Assembly: GCA_947396885.1 (NCBI GenBank)
Contig: OX377204.1
Location: forward strand, 40,075,975-40,139,974
Direction: 5' to 3'
From: Heligmosomoides polygyrus polygyrus
Taxonomy: Eukaryota > Nematoda > Chromadorea > Rhabditida > Heligmosomidae
Length of the DNA stretch: 64,000 nucleotides
Every line of letters starts with the position of its first letter. Positions within the stretch are counted from its first letter, which is position 1. Shown one piece after another: positions 1 through 10,184 of the stretch. The notes under the pieces were generated by a model. That model worked only from the letters and a program-made list of their open reading frames with translations, had not been told where the DNA came from and ran no database searches. The translations under genes were made by a program, and so were the position numbers.

Positions 1-396
1 CCACTTCCTGCAAATTCCCTGTTTTTGGCTCGTGGCGGATATATATCTTGCACACACCTGATGGGATTGGTTTTCGAATGGTAAACGCGTTCGCTTTGTT
101 TCAAAGAGCAGGATTGAATTTGACACCTTCCTTGAAACCTAGACCTTCACCTTTATCCCTTTTCGACAGTCTCGGATATCATCAAGTGCTGGTGGAGTCC
201 GAAAGTACAATCTTATTCTTCTTTAGCGTCTGTCCTGCTTTGTAGCACCACTATGCTGGTGCCATGACGCCATCTTTCCAGCGTCAGATCAGGGTGGACA
301 CCAGCAACCTATAAGTCCGTATGTAACGTATCAACCCAGCACTGATTCGGGCGCCCTTTAGCCCCCTTCCCAATTACCTCAAAGTTAAGGCCTATC

Positions 397-2069
397 TTAC
401 GGACGCTGTCTTCTTTTCCACACAAAAAGTCGCAGTACTATAATATTGCGTAGGCGAGCTTTGCGCATCTCGTCCGCTATCAGCGCGACAGCGAACTTCT
501 GCCGAATGACATCGTTTCTAATGCGGTCCATGCGCATGACTCCAGCCGTCCAGCGCAGCATATTCGTCTCCAAGACGCTGAGGCGCGTTTCAACTTCCTT
601 GGTCGCAGGCCAACACTCAGCGCCGTACATCGCTACTAGCCGGACGACTGCTCTGTAGATCTTCGACATCAAGCGCTCTGCTGTCTTCCTATAGCAGAGA
701 ACACCAGTCAACGAGCGCCACTTGAACCAAGCTGCATTCACGCGTGAATTCACTTCAATCATCAGATTGTCATCTAATGCTATTGCTGATACCAGGTACT
801 TAAAAACCGAAGTGCGTGGGAGCTCGATGCCGTTAACCTTGATGGAGCTGGACTCAGTAACGTCCGTCGTTAGATACTCGGTCTTCTTCACGTTCAGTTT
901 GAGTCCAAACCGCTCAAAGCGATCACACCAAGCTTGCACCTCTCGCTCAAGTTCACATTTATCCTCGCTAGCGAGCATCACGTCGTCGGCATAAAGCAAC
1001 GTCCAAGGGACGGGCTTCTGAAGATCTCGTGTGATGGCATCCATGACGACAACAAAGAGGAGTGGGGAAAGCGCAGAACCCTGATGTACCCCGACGGAGA
1101 TGGGAAACTCCATCGAGGTTCCAGCTGCAGCTTGAACTCGACTCTTTGGACAAGAGTAGAGAATTCGCACCCACTCTATGAGCTCTTCAGGAACTCCATG
1201 ATGTCGCAAGGCGTACCATATCACTTCACGCGGTACGCGGTCAAAGGCCTTCTCTAAGTCGAGGAAGGCGATATGCACCGACTTCTGTTTCTCGCGATGC
1301 TTCTCTATCAGGAGGCGGGCGGCGTGTATGGCATCAATGGTGCCACAGCCAGCCACGAAGCCGCAGTGATTGTTGGAAAGCTGGACGATGTCACGAATTC
1401 GTCCGTCGACAATTCGCTCAAAGATCTTCATGCAGTGCGAAAGCTAGCGAATTGGACGGTAATTCGAGCAGTCCGCAGGACTGCCCTTCTTCTTCCAAAT
1501 CGGAATCGTCGTACTTTGGCGCCAACGCTCAGGCACTCTCTTCCCCCCACAGCCTGATTAAAGAACTTCGCCAACCACTCTGCAGGGTACCCAAACTTTG
1601 ACTTCCACAGGTCAGCCGCCACGTCGTCGGACCCGGTCGCTTTGCCTGGCCTCATTTTCTTCAGAGCCGCTTCTGTCTGCTCCACCGTGATCTTTTGAAT
1701 AGGACCGTGGGTAGGAGCTGCTGAAGGGATGGCCGGATGGGAACGCTCCAATGCCTTTTTGCGGTCAAGAAGATGGCCTTCCTCATCATTGATGCCGAAA
1801 AACATCTCAATGTCTTCGGTCTGCCGATGGCGATTCTTAGCAAGTCGGTACAGATACCACTCACCATCGCGCGACTCGAGCTTCTCGTTGACATCCCCAT
1901 AATGAGTGGCTTTTGCAACAGCCACGACCTTCTTTGCAGCTTTCCTCGCTTCTTGGTACTTCCGCCAGTTATTGGCGGTCTTTTCGCCGAGAAACACGTG
2001 ATAGAGCGACTTCTTCTCTCGAACTTTTGCCTTCACGTCGTTTGTCCACAACCATGCCTGCTTGTCCAT
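397..2069 (-). pseudogene. RTE copy A: linker and reverse transcriptase
   Basis: Two overlapping frames (1428-2069 and 397-1431) together encode the linker and the reverse transcriptase. Visible RT blocks are KITVEQTEAALKKMRPGKA with the following SDD, FLDLEKAFDRVPRE (motif A, catalytic D), GVHQGSALSPLLF (motif B), and LLYADDVMLA (motif C, catalytic DD). A frameshift near 1560 separates the finger region (..FNQAVG) from the palm (..MKIFERIVDGRI). The C-terminal thumb and zinc-knuckle-like region follows, ending at 397. Catalytic residues are intact, but the frameshifts make it inactive as it stands. Confidence 0.88.
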
Positions 2070-2288
2070 TTCGTCGCCTAGGCTTCATAATGCCGAATTC
2101 CGACTGTACAGCTTGACGTATCGCGTCGGTCGCCATCTTCCAAGTTTCGTCGACAGTTGTGACCGTCGGTAACCGCACGCGAGAAATCACAGCAGCTTCC
2201 TTCTCTCTCATTCGCCACCACTTTATTCTCGGTAGACCGCACCGCTCGACCTGCTTCTGCCTTGGAGGGGCGATCTTTAGGGTGCAGA

Positions 2289-3056
2289 TCAACGGTCGAT
2301 GCTGTGGGTGATCGTCTCATACGGCACGACCTTCACGTCTGTGACGAGACATCGGTCACGATCTTTCACAAGGGCAAAGTCTATCTGAGTTTTAGTACCC
2401 CAACTATAGTATGAAATGAGGTGGGAGTCGCGTTTTCGGAAGACGGTGTTCACTATGGTGAGGTTATGCGATTCCGCATACTCAAGAATACGCTCACCAT
2501 CGGCGTTACGTGACCCGCACCCGAAACCACCATTGCAGCTGTACCCGCCTTTCGTCGCGCCGACGTGCCCGTTAAGGTCACCAGCGACTATGATGACATC
2601 TTTCGACGGTCCCTCTGCTGTCTTCTCATCAAGTAGGCTCCAAAACTCATCCTTGGCTTGCTCTGAGCAGCCGGTCCGTGGAGCATACGCAGAGAAGAAG
2701 TTATAGAGTCGCCCCTTAGCGGCGACAACGATCTTCACCAATCGGTCGTCAAAGCGTTCGACGCTTAGAATCGAATCAAGAAATCGTTCGGAGACAATTA
2801 TTCCGACACTACTGGTGGTCGTGGCACTTCCATATAGAACGCCCTTAAAGCCACGTCCTATGTCCCTTGACTTGCGGCAGGACAACCTCGTCTCCTGCAC
2901 CGCACAGAAATCTATCTTTATTCGCTCCAGTGTTTCTACCAACTCGCACGAGCGGCCCGTCAACGTACCCACATTCAACGTTGCTACGCGGGTCTTGCCT
3001 ACGTTGCGGGACTTTCGGACTAGCTCAGTTGCCTCCCGATGCTGCCGTCCTCGCAT
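2289..3056 (-). pseudogene. RTE copy A: endonuclease domain
   Basis: This 255-codon frame holds the apurinic/apyrimidinic-type endonuclease that nicks the target DNA. Landmarks in order are TLNVGTL near residue 26, QETRLS near 55, the SVGIIVSERF strand near 82, YAPR near 125, and the catalytic GDLNGHVG near 160. The frame breaks near 2289-2295. The connecting region continues in another frame (1969-2292, ..WWRMREKEAAVIS..) and then in the frame starting at 2069. The true start may lie upstream of 3056, since the frame is open towards 3170. Confidence 0.85.
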
Positions 3057-3466
3057 CAGGGACCCTCACATGCGTTCCACACTCGCCGGGCTTTTCGAGT
3101 GGGCGTCGGTTCTCGCGGACGCCGTAGCACTATCTCGAAAAACGTTAGCTGACATGCACCATGTGATGTGACATGGGTCTTCGTAGGCCGGCCTGTCACA
3201 AGGGCCTGTCGCCTACAATCGAGTTGTTTGGCTTAGCTCGCATAGCGAGGAGTTTCCAGTGGCACCACGTGGAGGAACAGACATCGCCACTCGAAAGTAC
3301 AATACCTTCACTAAACTACACGCGACTGCTCCCTTTCACTCTGATGTCGCGGGGCACTTATCGGGTTTTTGCACTACCCGGTGCAGCGAATGTGACAAGA
3401 GAGGTGCTAGTCATTCAGAGCGCTGTGCCAACTACTCGCTCACTCTACATAGCGAAGGCTGTCTAG

Positions 3467-4399
3467 CATTGTTATGTTATGTTTATTACACAGGTGGTTA
3501 CCCACCCATGTGAGAATACTGAGTAGTAACACAAAGCAGAATCCCACCATATATAATAGAGGAGGGTTTTTTTGTCTCAACGTGACCGTGGGAAACTTCG
3601 TAAACTCCGCGGGCTCAATGGTTTAATCACCCAACTTTGAGGCAGGTTCTCGACTTCTCTCTCCGAAGGGAAGCGCAGGGAGGTGAGCAATCGCCGCTGC
3701 CGAGGAGGACACGCGAGCCGTTGCGAAATAGGCCGGCGCCGCGGCTCTGCCCGCGCACGTGTTGGGTGGCTACTGCTTCGAACTAACCCCCTTGAAGGCT
3801 CCTGTCCTTGCTACCGGTCAATTAATGCTTGCAATTAGGTGCTGCTACAGTTGTGTTACCGCAGGGTACGACTCTGCCGCCTGTGTTCATGGCCGAGGTC
3901 ACTGCTCATTCCTGTTCTTGCTACCTTCTCTGTGTTCGGGCATAACCTTCTGATGTGTACGAGCTTTCGCCTTCACTTTTCTAAGAGCAGCTCCTGTTGT
4001 CTTAATCCATACTGCCGCTCTTCGTTACTGCCTTTGTCACCGTTTCACTTTGTTTCTCTTCGAGAGCCTTTTAAGTTGATGTCAGTGTTGTGGTGAGAAT
4101 TTGCGGCACTATTCTAGTGCTCCTCGCTCTACACGTTAGAGTATGTCCCTTGGTAGGAAGGCACATGTATGCCCATTCACAGCAGAAGTGAACTAACTTG
4201 GTTCACCATAGGGCTAGAACCCACCAGTGCTGCTGATAATTTTGAAATTCATACAACACAAAACGACGGATTGGGCGTTCCTATATCGTGGGCCTCCCGC
4301 CCCAGCCTATTTGATCCCCACTGCTAGTTGTACCACTTATATCCACTCGTGTGCTTCTTAAAGAGGCTGACAACCACTTAACACGATGAGCCCTGTCCA
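3467..4399. other. Intergenic stretch, nothing recognised
   Basis: I see no conserved exon, repeat boundary or RNA gene here. Short frames at 3759-4096 on the plus strand have no recognisable content. A GC-rich patch lies near 3660-3770. Confidence 0.4.
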
Positions 4400-5060
4400 C
4401 CCGAGCCGTTTTGCGCCTGATTCTGTAGGCTGTAAGTAAGATTCTTCCATTCTAAGTTGGTTGGATTGAGCCCATCAGTTTCTCCCGCCCACATAAACTT
4501 CCTACTTTCTACACCCTTCCAAGCTGTTGGATTTTTATTCGTGTGATAGCAGAAGTTGAACAACAAACACAACGATGAGGAACATGCATATCTCACCTTT
4601 GTGATTAAGTGGCTTTTACACTAATTGCGCTATATGCTTGCTCATAGGCTGTAAGTAAGATTCTCCCATTCGAAGTTCGTTGTGTCGAGCGCATGCAACA
4701 GTTTCTCTCCCCCCCCCCGCCCCACTCATGATTCCTATTTATCGCTTGGGCCTCCTAAGAGGTTACGATATTTATTGATAGCGTAAGTTTAACAACAAAT
4801 ACAACAGTGAGGAACACACATATCCCCACTTTTGGTGGATCAATTAGGTGGCATTTTTGGAGTGCATGGCGCGATCTCATCTTTTAATGCGCTATATGTT
4901 TGCTTCTTAGCTGCGGGCTGTAAGATCCTCCCATTCGAAGTTATTTCGGCTGAGCGATTTTCATTCGATTGATAGCAGAAGTTGAACAACAAATACAACA
5001 GTGAGGAGCACACATACCCCCACTTTGGTGATTCAATTAAGAGGCATTTACGCTGTCAAT
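4400..5060 (+). repeat. Three diverged tandem units of about 220-260 bp
   Basis: The block ggctgtaagtaagattct, or a close variant, recurs near 4428, 4652 and 4908. A second block, gttgaacaacaaatacaac, recurs near 4555, 4785 and 4980, each time followed by a gaggaacacacat-like stretch. Order and spacing are kept, so this is a tandem array of three decayed units. Related sequence (gatagcaaaatttctg.., aaacacacatattc) appears near 21170-21260, so the unit derives from a dispersed family. Confidence 0.7.
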
Positions 5061-5260
5061 CAAATAACCAGTGATGCTATCGGTTTTCTCTCAGACCTAA
5101 CCGATCGGGATTGGAGTTGCCTGATCATGTTGGCCGACGGGAGCGTTCCACAGTAGATTGAGCGTTTTGATCAGGCAGTCGATATCGATCGATATTATCG
5201 ATCATTTGAGTGGAGCTATCGGTTTTCTCTCAACCGACCACGATTTCTATCTGACACATT
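5060..5260 (+). repeat. ATCGAT-rich dispersed repeat
   Basis: It contains gtcgatatcgatcgatat and the phrase ctatcggttttctctca twice (near 5078 and 5216). The same gatcgataatatcgatcga-like core recurs at 16740-16975, 20192-20800 and 21360-21560, so this belongs to the repeat family that fills those regions. Confidence 0.55.
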
Positions 5261-5644
5261 GGAGGTAGAGAAATCAGAGACACAAAATCGCACCATATAT
5301 AAAGGAGGGAGGCATAAGCCATTGTCTGTAGTGGTTCATCAACAGCGGAAACCAAGTTCCCGTCCCACCCCAGTTTTCGACTACACTAGGCTTTCGGAAT
5401 AATTCTTCCCGTACGGTCCCTCAAAATTAGTGGCTAATGAAGTCACCTCCGGAATTCGCCACACCTAGCGGCTCGAAGCACGACGACTGGACAGAAGTGT
5501 CAGACATTTCTTTAGGCTTGACAAGCTCCAATAGGCTGTGAATTCAACGCTAGATGAAGAAGGAGTGCTGAGAACATTCTTCTGCGTGCTATAATGAGTG
5601 AGTGGTACCAAGCTAGGAATCAGTCCGAAGTGGGCGCAAGTTTC

Positions 5645-5905
5645 AACGCGCTCGACGCTACGGATGCTTCCTTACCCAGCGTTAGTTGCCGGCGGAGCCG
5701 GCGACCGACGCTGGGTGAGGAAGCATCCGTAGCTAGATTTGGCTACGTCCCTAGCGTGACCCGCCATACCCGACGCCGGCGGAGCCGGCTAGCCCGGCGT
5801 GACCCGCGGATGCGATGCCGGCGAAGCCGGCTAGCCTGGCGTGGCCCGCACACTCCAGCGTCGGCGCCGGCGGAGCCGGCGACCGACGCTGGTCCTCGAT
5901 AAAAC
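5645..5905. repeat. GC-rich hairpin repeat with gccggcggagccggc motif
   Basis: The motif gccggcggagccggc, or a gccggcgaagccggc variant, occurs four times (near 5690, 5777, 5818 and 5867). The first sits in the centre of a long hairpin: tacggatgcttcctta near 5660 is answered by its reverse complement near 5716. The stretch therefore looks like a foldback MITE or a decayed array of short palindromes. No gene is visible. Confidence 0.7.
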
Positions 5906-6041
5906 GCCGATATCCAGCACAACTCACAAACACCTCTAACTGGAACAGATTAAAACAAACATAGGACAAAGGGAGAGGAAATTAAGACAGCAAAATAAGA
6001 CAGAAAAAGAGCAAATCGAGAAACGTGTGAAGAACTAGATA

Positions 6042-8893
6042 TTAGATATTGAGGTCCTTGCTTATAAGATTTTTGAACGTACGGTAGCTCAAACCGAACA
6101 ACCCTTTTTTAGACAATCTTTCGAAAGTGGCCGCCGTTCTATTAATAAAGTAAAACCTTCTACAGTTGAGCCTTGCGGCTCTCACCTGTAGTCTCAACGA
6201 GCCACCCCTAGTGGACGTAGTTTTGGTTGATACCAAGTTTTCAATTTTAAGACCGCAAGCACCATGGATTATTTTATGAAGCAAGAGCAGGTCATTGACT
6301 TTTCTCCTATGTAACAGTGTTGTTAGGCCCAAATTCGTGTTCCGTTCCGTGCTGGATGGAATTACGTCATACAGGAACCCCATGGCTCTAGTCATCAATT
6401 TCCTTGAAAAGCTATTTTGAACTTTCTCCAGTCTTTCAATAGCATTACGTTTATACGGAGAGAAAACAGGGGTACCATACTCCAGTATAGGCCGTACGTA
6501 AGTTTTGTAGGCACGAAGAAGAACTTTTGCGTCCCGTGTTGAGAGAGCCCTGTACATTTTGCCCACTACAGCAGTAACTCTGTGAGAAATAACATCACAA
6601 TGTTTATCAAAGCAGAGATCCTTAGAAATTATGAAACCAAGGTCCGTATTTTCATGTACACTGTCAATTTCAACGCCAGCAACGGTATAAGTGTGGTTTT
6701 GATTGTTGGACCCTAGATGAAGAACCTTAGTTTTTTCTTTGGACAAAGGAAGGCCCCATTTATTGGCCCATGTACTCATAAAAATTATTGCGAGCTGAAT
6801 CGCAAGAATATCTTCCTCAGAGCTTACCGTCCGATAAATTTTGAAATCATCAGCAAAAGCTGTAACTCTCACTCCAAACGCAGCAAGTGCGTCGGGTAAA
6901 TCCCAAGTATAGATATTGAAGAGGACTGGTGAAAGAACTCCTCCCTGGGGAACGCCACTGGTTATTCTTCTTGGAGCAGAGAATTTAGAGTTAACACGGA
7001 CTGAGAAGGTTCGATCACGTAGGAAATCTGAAAGCCACTGCACTATCCTCCAATGAATACCAACTTGACTAAGTCTCTCAATCAAATTAGAGTGCGACAC
7101 CCTATCGAAGGCTTTAGAGAGATCGAAATAAATGACGTCGACTCCCTTACCATCATTCAGGGACGCAGTCCAATCGTTAAGGCATTCAAGCATCGCTGTT
7201 ACTGTAGATCTTCCCTTTTGAAACCCATGTTGTTTTGGCGAGATTATAGAATGTGTGTCAAGATGCAGAACTATACGCTTTTTCAGTACTTTCTCAAAAA
7301 GTCGTGCAAAGAGAGAAGTGATACTCACAGATCTGAAATTGGCGGGTACAGTGTGGGGAGGCTTTTTGAGAATGGGAGTGACGTAGGCCAGTTTCCACCT
7401 AGTGGGAACCTGCGCTCTTATTAGACTCAAATTGAACAAGAATTCCAAACGTCCAACGATAACATGTGCAATCTTCTTAATAAAGAACAGCGGTATTCCA
7501 TCTGGAGTAGTCGAGTAAGATCGAGGCCACTTAAGCAGCTCAGAGAGCAACTCATCTTTGGAGAACCAACAGTAATCCGTCATCACGGGAAAGGCTGAAT
7601 TGCAGTGATGCTGAGTGCAAGGCAAGGAAGAACTGTCGGCAAAGGACCTCAAGAAAACTTCAGCTAGATGTTCCGCCAGGTCTACATCCTTTCTCAGGAA
7701 AGTTCCACCAGGAAGCTTAAAGGGTCCCACGAGAGATTTAGTATGCAACCTAGTGTTGAGAAATCTGTAGAAGGCAAGCCGGTTACGGGAATTAATAACT
7801 TTATTTTCGACATGTGAAAAATACTTTTTTAATTTACGATCAAACCTTTCATTCAGAGCCTTGAAGTAGGCAGAAGATTCAGGGCTACTGCCATCTATCA
7901 GATTCAACCAAGCTTGAGTCCGAAGCCTACTCAATCTAGCCAAGTAATCCGGTAGTTTAAACCCCGTCAGCGGGACCATCTCAAGAGGAACAAAGAATTC
8001 AATTGTGTGCTGGAGAATCGCAATGAACGTTTCATACATAGCATCCACTGTTCCAGCTGCCATGAAGGAAGTGTACCAATCAACATTCGCTAGATAACTC
8101 TGAATGCGCAGAAAGTCTGCAGCCTTGAAATTAAACCTTGTTACATAAGTAGGAATAAGGTGCCGCACATTAATTTCGAAGTGAACTGTAGCATGATCAC
8201 TCGAACCTAGGGGTTCCCTGACACTCACAGCAGTGATTAAATCCTTGTCGTTAGACAAGAGAAGATCTAAAAAGTTACTGCCCCTAGTAGGAACTCTGAC
8301 ATACTGATGCAAAGAATGAGTGGTAAAAAAGTCAAGAAAAACCCGCGAGTTCGCACTATCCGACGTGCATGGCGTACGGTATTCAACATCAGGGAAATTA
8401 TTCCATTTAATATCAGGAAGATTAAAATCTCCTGCAATAATGCTTGAGCAAGTAGCAGATATTGAATCGCTCAGCGCTTTAATAAGTTGTTCCGTCATTT
8501 TCATAGTACATTCAGGTGCTCTATAAACTACTACGAAACGAATACGTTTCAAGTCAATTTCCAACTCCACGCATAAAATTTCATATGAACCGTGACAGAT
8601 TCCTTGAAAATAAGAATGGGCGAGAAACTAGAGCGCACGAGTAAGGCAACACCACCACCTTTTTTGCGTTTGCGATCGCACCTAAGAACCTGGTAAATAG
8701 ATGCCACGTCCCCGAGCAGTGAGCCCGAATCGACGCTCTGGCTAAGCCATGTCTCGGTAAGGGCACATATATCGACACGTTGTTCCTGAATACCAACAAT
8801 CAAAGCGTCCTTATTCTTTCCTACGGAGCGAATATTAGCTACCACACATTCTACAGTCCTAGGAAGGGAAGCCACTTTCCAATGAGACCTCAC
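6042..8893 (-). pseudogene. CR1-type LINE ORF2: endonuclease and reverse transcriptase
   Basis: Two overlapping frames (8549-8893 and 6042-8570) encode one protein of about 950 residues. The endonuclease blocks are VVANIRSVGKNK, ALTETWLS, VVYRAPE, IAGDFNLPDI and GSSDHATVHF (catalytic DH). The RT blocks are WPRSYSTTPDGIPLFF, YFDLSKAFDRVSH (motif A), SGVPQGGVLSPVLFN (motif B) and VTAFADDFKIY (motif C). The C-terminal region carries TYVRPILEYGTPVFSP, usual for this clade. A single frame change near 8570-8600, just before EILCVELEIDL on the downstream side, separates the two pieces. The 842-codon downstream frame has no stop. This is the best preserved LINE protein in the window. Confidence 0.9.
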
Positions 8894-8923
8894 ACGTTTC
8901 CCGACAATTGAGCATTAGAAACA

Positions 8924-9751
8924 TTAGTGCCATTGTTCTCGACAAGCAATGAAGATACGGAAACCGATGGAGCAGGTACAGACATAGTAACAATCAGCAG
9001 TAGAACTCATAGGACGTTGTTTCTGCCCTACATTGGTTACAGATTGTCTACTAATTGTACGACGCTCTCTCTCCGCCTTCGAGAGCGAGGGCCTTATGAA
9101 CACTCGTGGAACAGAAAAGGCTTTAAGTCGATGAGCTCTCCTAAGCAAGAGATTGGCAAAGAAAGAATTAGGCATTACAACTTTCAGCAACCTAGGACGA
9201 GTATCAATAGATTTACCCATACGATACAATGTCACAGGCATGCAGTCTACCGAAAGAAAATCAAATATTTTCTTAATACAATCCATATCATGCGAAATAC
9301 GATCGATAGCACTAGCATTACGAGATTCATCCACACCGGCCACAACCACTGACCTCAACCTCTCTTTCTCTTCACAACAGCTAAGACCTACGGAAGTCAC
9401 AGCATGAGAATTTTTAGATGGGCTGACCTCTCTGCTCCTGCTAAGTGCTTCCTTTAGAGCATCAACCTCTCTCTGCAAACGGGTTTTCTCGCCGAATTCA
9501 TGCTGGAGTCTCCTCTCCAACTCCTGGTTCTTGGTGAGAAGCTCCTCGGTGCGGTTCACCTTTTCGAGTAGATGGCCAAGTATCGTCTTGAGATGAGCAG
9601 GCATCTGTGGATCATGAATCAATAACGCAACAGCGTCATCAAGTGGTCCACCGCCATCCAACTCGTCCACAATGGGAGATCCTTTGCATAAACGCTTAAT
9701 CGGCCTGCCCTGATGTAAACGCGAAGACAAGGGAGTTTCCTGAGCGTCCAT
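8924..9751 (-). CDS. CR1-type LINE ORF1 (coiled-coil nucleic-acid-binding protein)
   Basis: The frame is open from 9790. I prefer the ATG at 9751 (MDAQETP..) because the upstream part reads like leader sequence. Residues from about 75 to 130 form a charged heptad-rich coiled coil (..EKVNRTEELLTKNQELERRL..). It is followed by RSVVVAGVDES and ISHDMDCIKKIFDFLSVD, which resemble the RRM-like module found in LINE ORF1 proteins. There is no internal stop. The protein presumably coats element RNA. The last 30 residues differ in character and may follow a frameshift. Confidence 0.75.
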   Translation of the reverse strand: MDAQETPLSSRLHQGRPIKRLCKGSPIVDELDGGGPLDDAVALLIHDPQMPAHLKTILGHLLEKVNRTEELLTKNQELERRLQHEFGEKTRLQREVDALKEALSRSREVSPSKNSHAVTSVGLSCCEEKERLRSVVVAGVDESRNASAIDRISHDMDCIKKIFDFLSVDCMPVTLYRMGKSIDTRPRLLKVVMPNSFFANLLLRRAHRLKAFSVPRVFIRPSLSKAERERRTISRQSVTNVGQKQRPMSSTADCYYVCTCSIGFRIFIACREQWH

Positions 9752-10184
9752 TGAGCAACGAGGAGGCAAATTTACCGCGTAAGGTGGCAAATCGAGTCAA
9801 AGAGGATACCCCTGCCACAGGGATCAGGCGAAATCGATCCAGTTGACGAAGTATCGGGAACAATCCGTCCGGCGATGATTATAGTTGCAGTAGGAATACG
9901 GCAAATCAGAACCAGAACAGACAGAAATACGCTCTGGGAAGGCGTGGTAGAAGAAGCCAGGCAGTTGGTGACGTTAAGGTAGAAATGGCCTGGGAAGGTA
10001 GATCGCCTAGCCGAGCGCACAGGACCGCCGCCGCACACGATGCAGACGGGCGATCGAATGAGCATTAACATCCGGATTTCTCATGGCTCCCTGATGGAAC
10101 TCTGGGACGTGACCCAACCCGGCCGAACAAAAATTCGACAAGTACCAAAAGGGAGCAGCAACTTCTAAAAACATAATCTCGCAC

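Larger units (their letters stand above)
212..3291 (-). mobile_element. RTE-clade non-LTR retrotransposon, copy A (near full length)
   Basis: A 3.08-kb minus-strand LINE is bounded by an exact 12-bp direct repeat, cgaaagtacaat, at 200-211 and 3292-3303. It encodes an AP-like endonuclease followed by a reverse transcriptase in the single-protein layout and length usual for RTE elements (about 3.2 kb). The 3' end (low coordinates) carries no poly(A), but an A/T/G-rich tail near 212-232. Copy B at 17086-19432 is a second member of the same family with the same two ends. At least two frameshifts make copy A non-functional. Confidence 0.9.
3..3466 (+). pseudogene. Unidentified open frame split by RTE copy A
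   Basis: From base 3 the plus strand is open through the left target duplication (200-211). If bases 212-3303 (the LINE plus one copy of the 12-bp duplication) are ignored, the same frame continues without a stop to 3466. The left part reads ..GYHQVLVESES and the right part ..SRGTYRVFALPGAANVTRE. Restoration of one uninterrupted frame of about 120 codons at the empty site suggests that the LINE landed in a coding exon or in another element's gene. No domain is recognised. It may also be chance, because the frame is open only modestly longer than expected. Bases 1-2 give no information on the true start. Confidence 0.35.
5905..10130 (-). mobile_element. CR1-type non-LTR retrotransposon, nearly intact
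   Basis: This minus-strand LINE has the two-ORF layout of the CR1/jockey group: ORF1 with a coiled coil (8924-9751), a gap of about 30 nt, then ORF2 with AP endonuclease and reverse transcriptase (6042-8893). Only one frameshift is apparent in ORF2, so it looks much younger than the other LINEs here. No target duplication was found. The 5' boundary is uncertain, somewhere in 9800-10170. It lies in the same orientation inside or at the end of the CWF19L1 gene, whose last visible exon ends at 10185. A degraded relative lies at 56790-58930. Confidence 0.87.

Noticed and set aside
446..1557. Plus-strand open frames across 446-1557
   Set aside because: They are shadows of the minus-strand RTE reverse transcriptase, which has clear motifs A-C.
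4378..5060. CRISPR-like array because of the spaced repeats
   Set aside because: Units are long, diverged and in an intron-rich eukaryotic context; it is a decayed tandem repeat.
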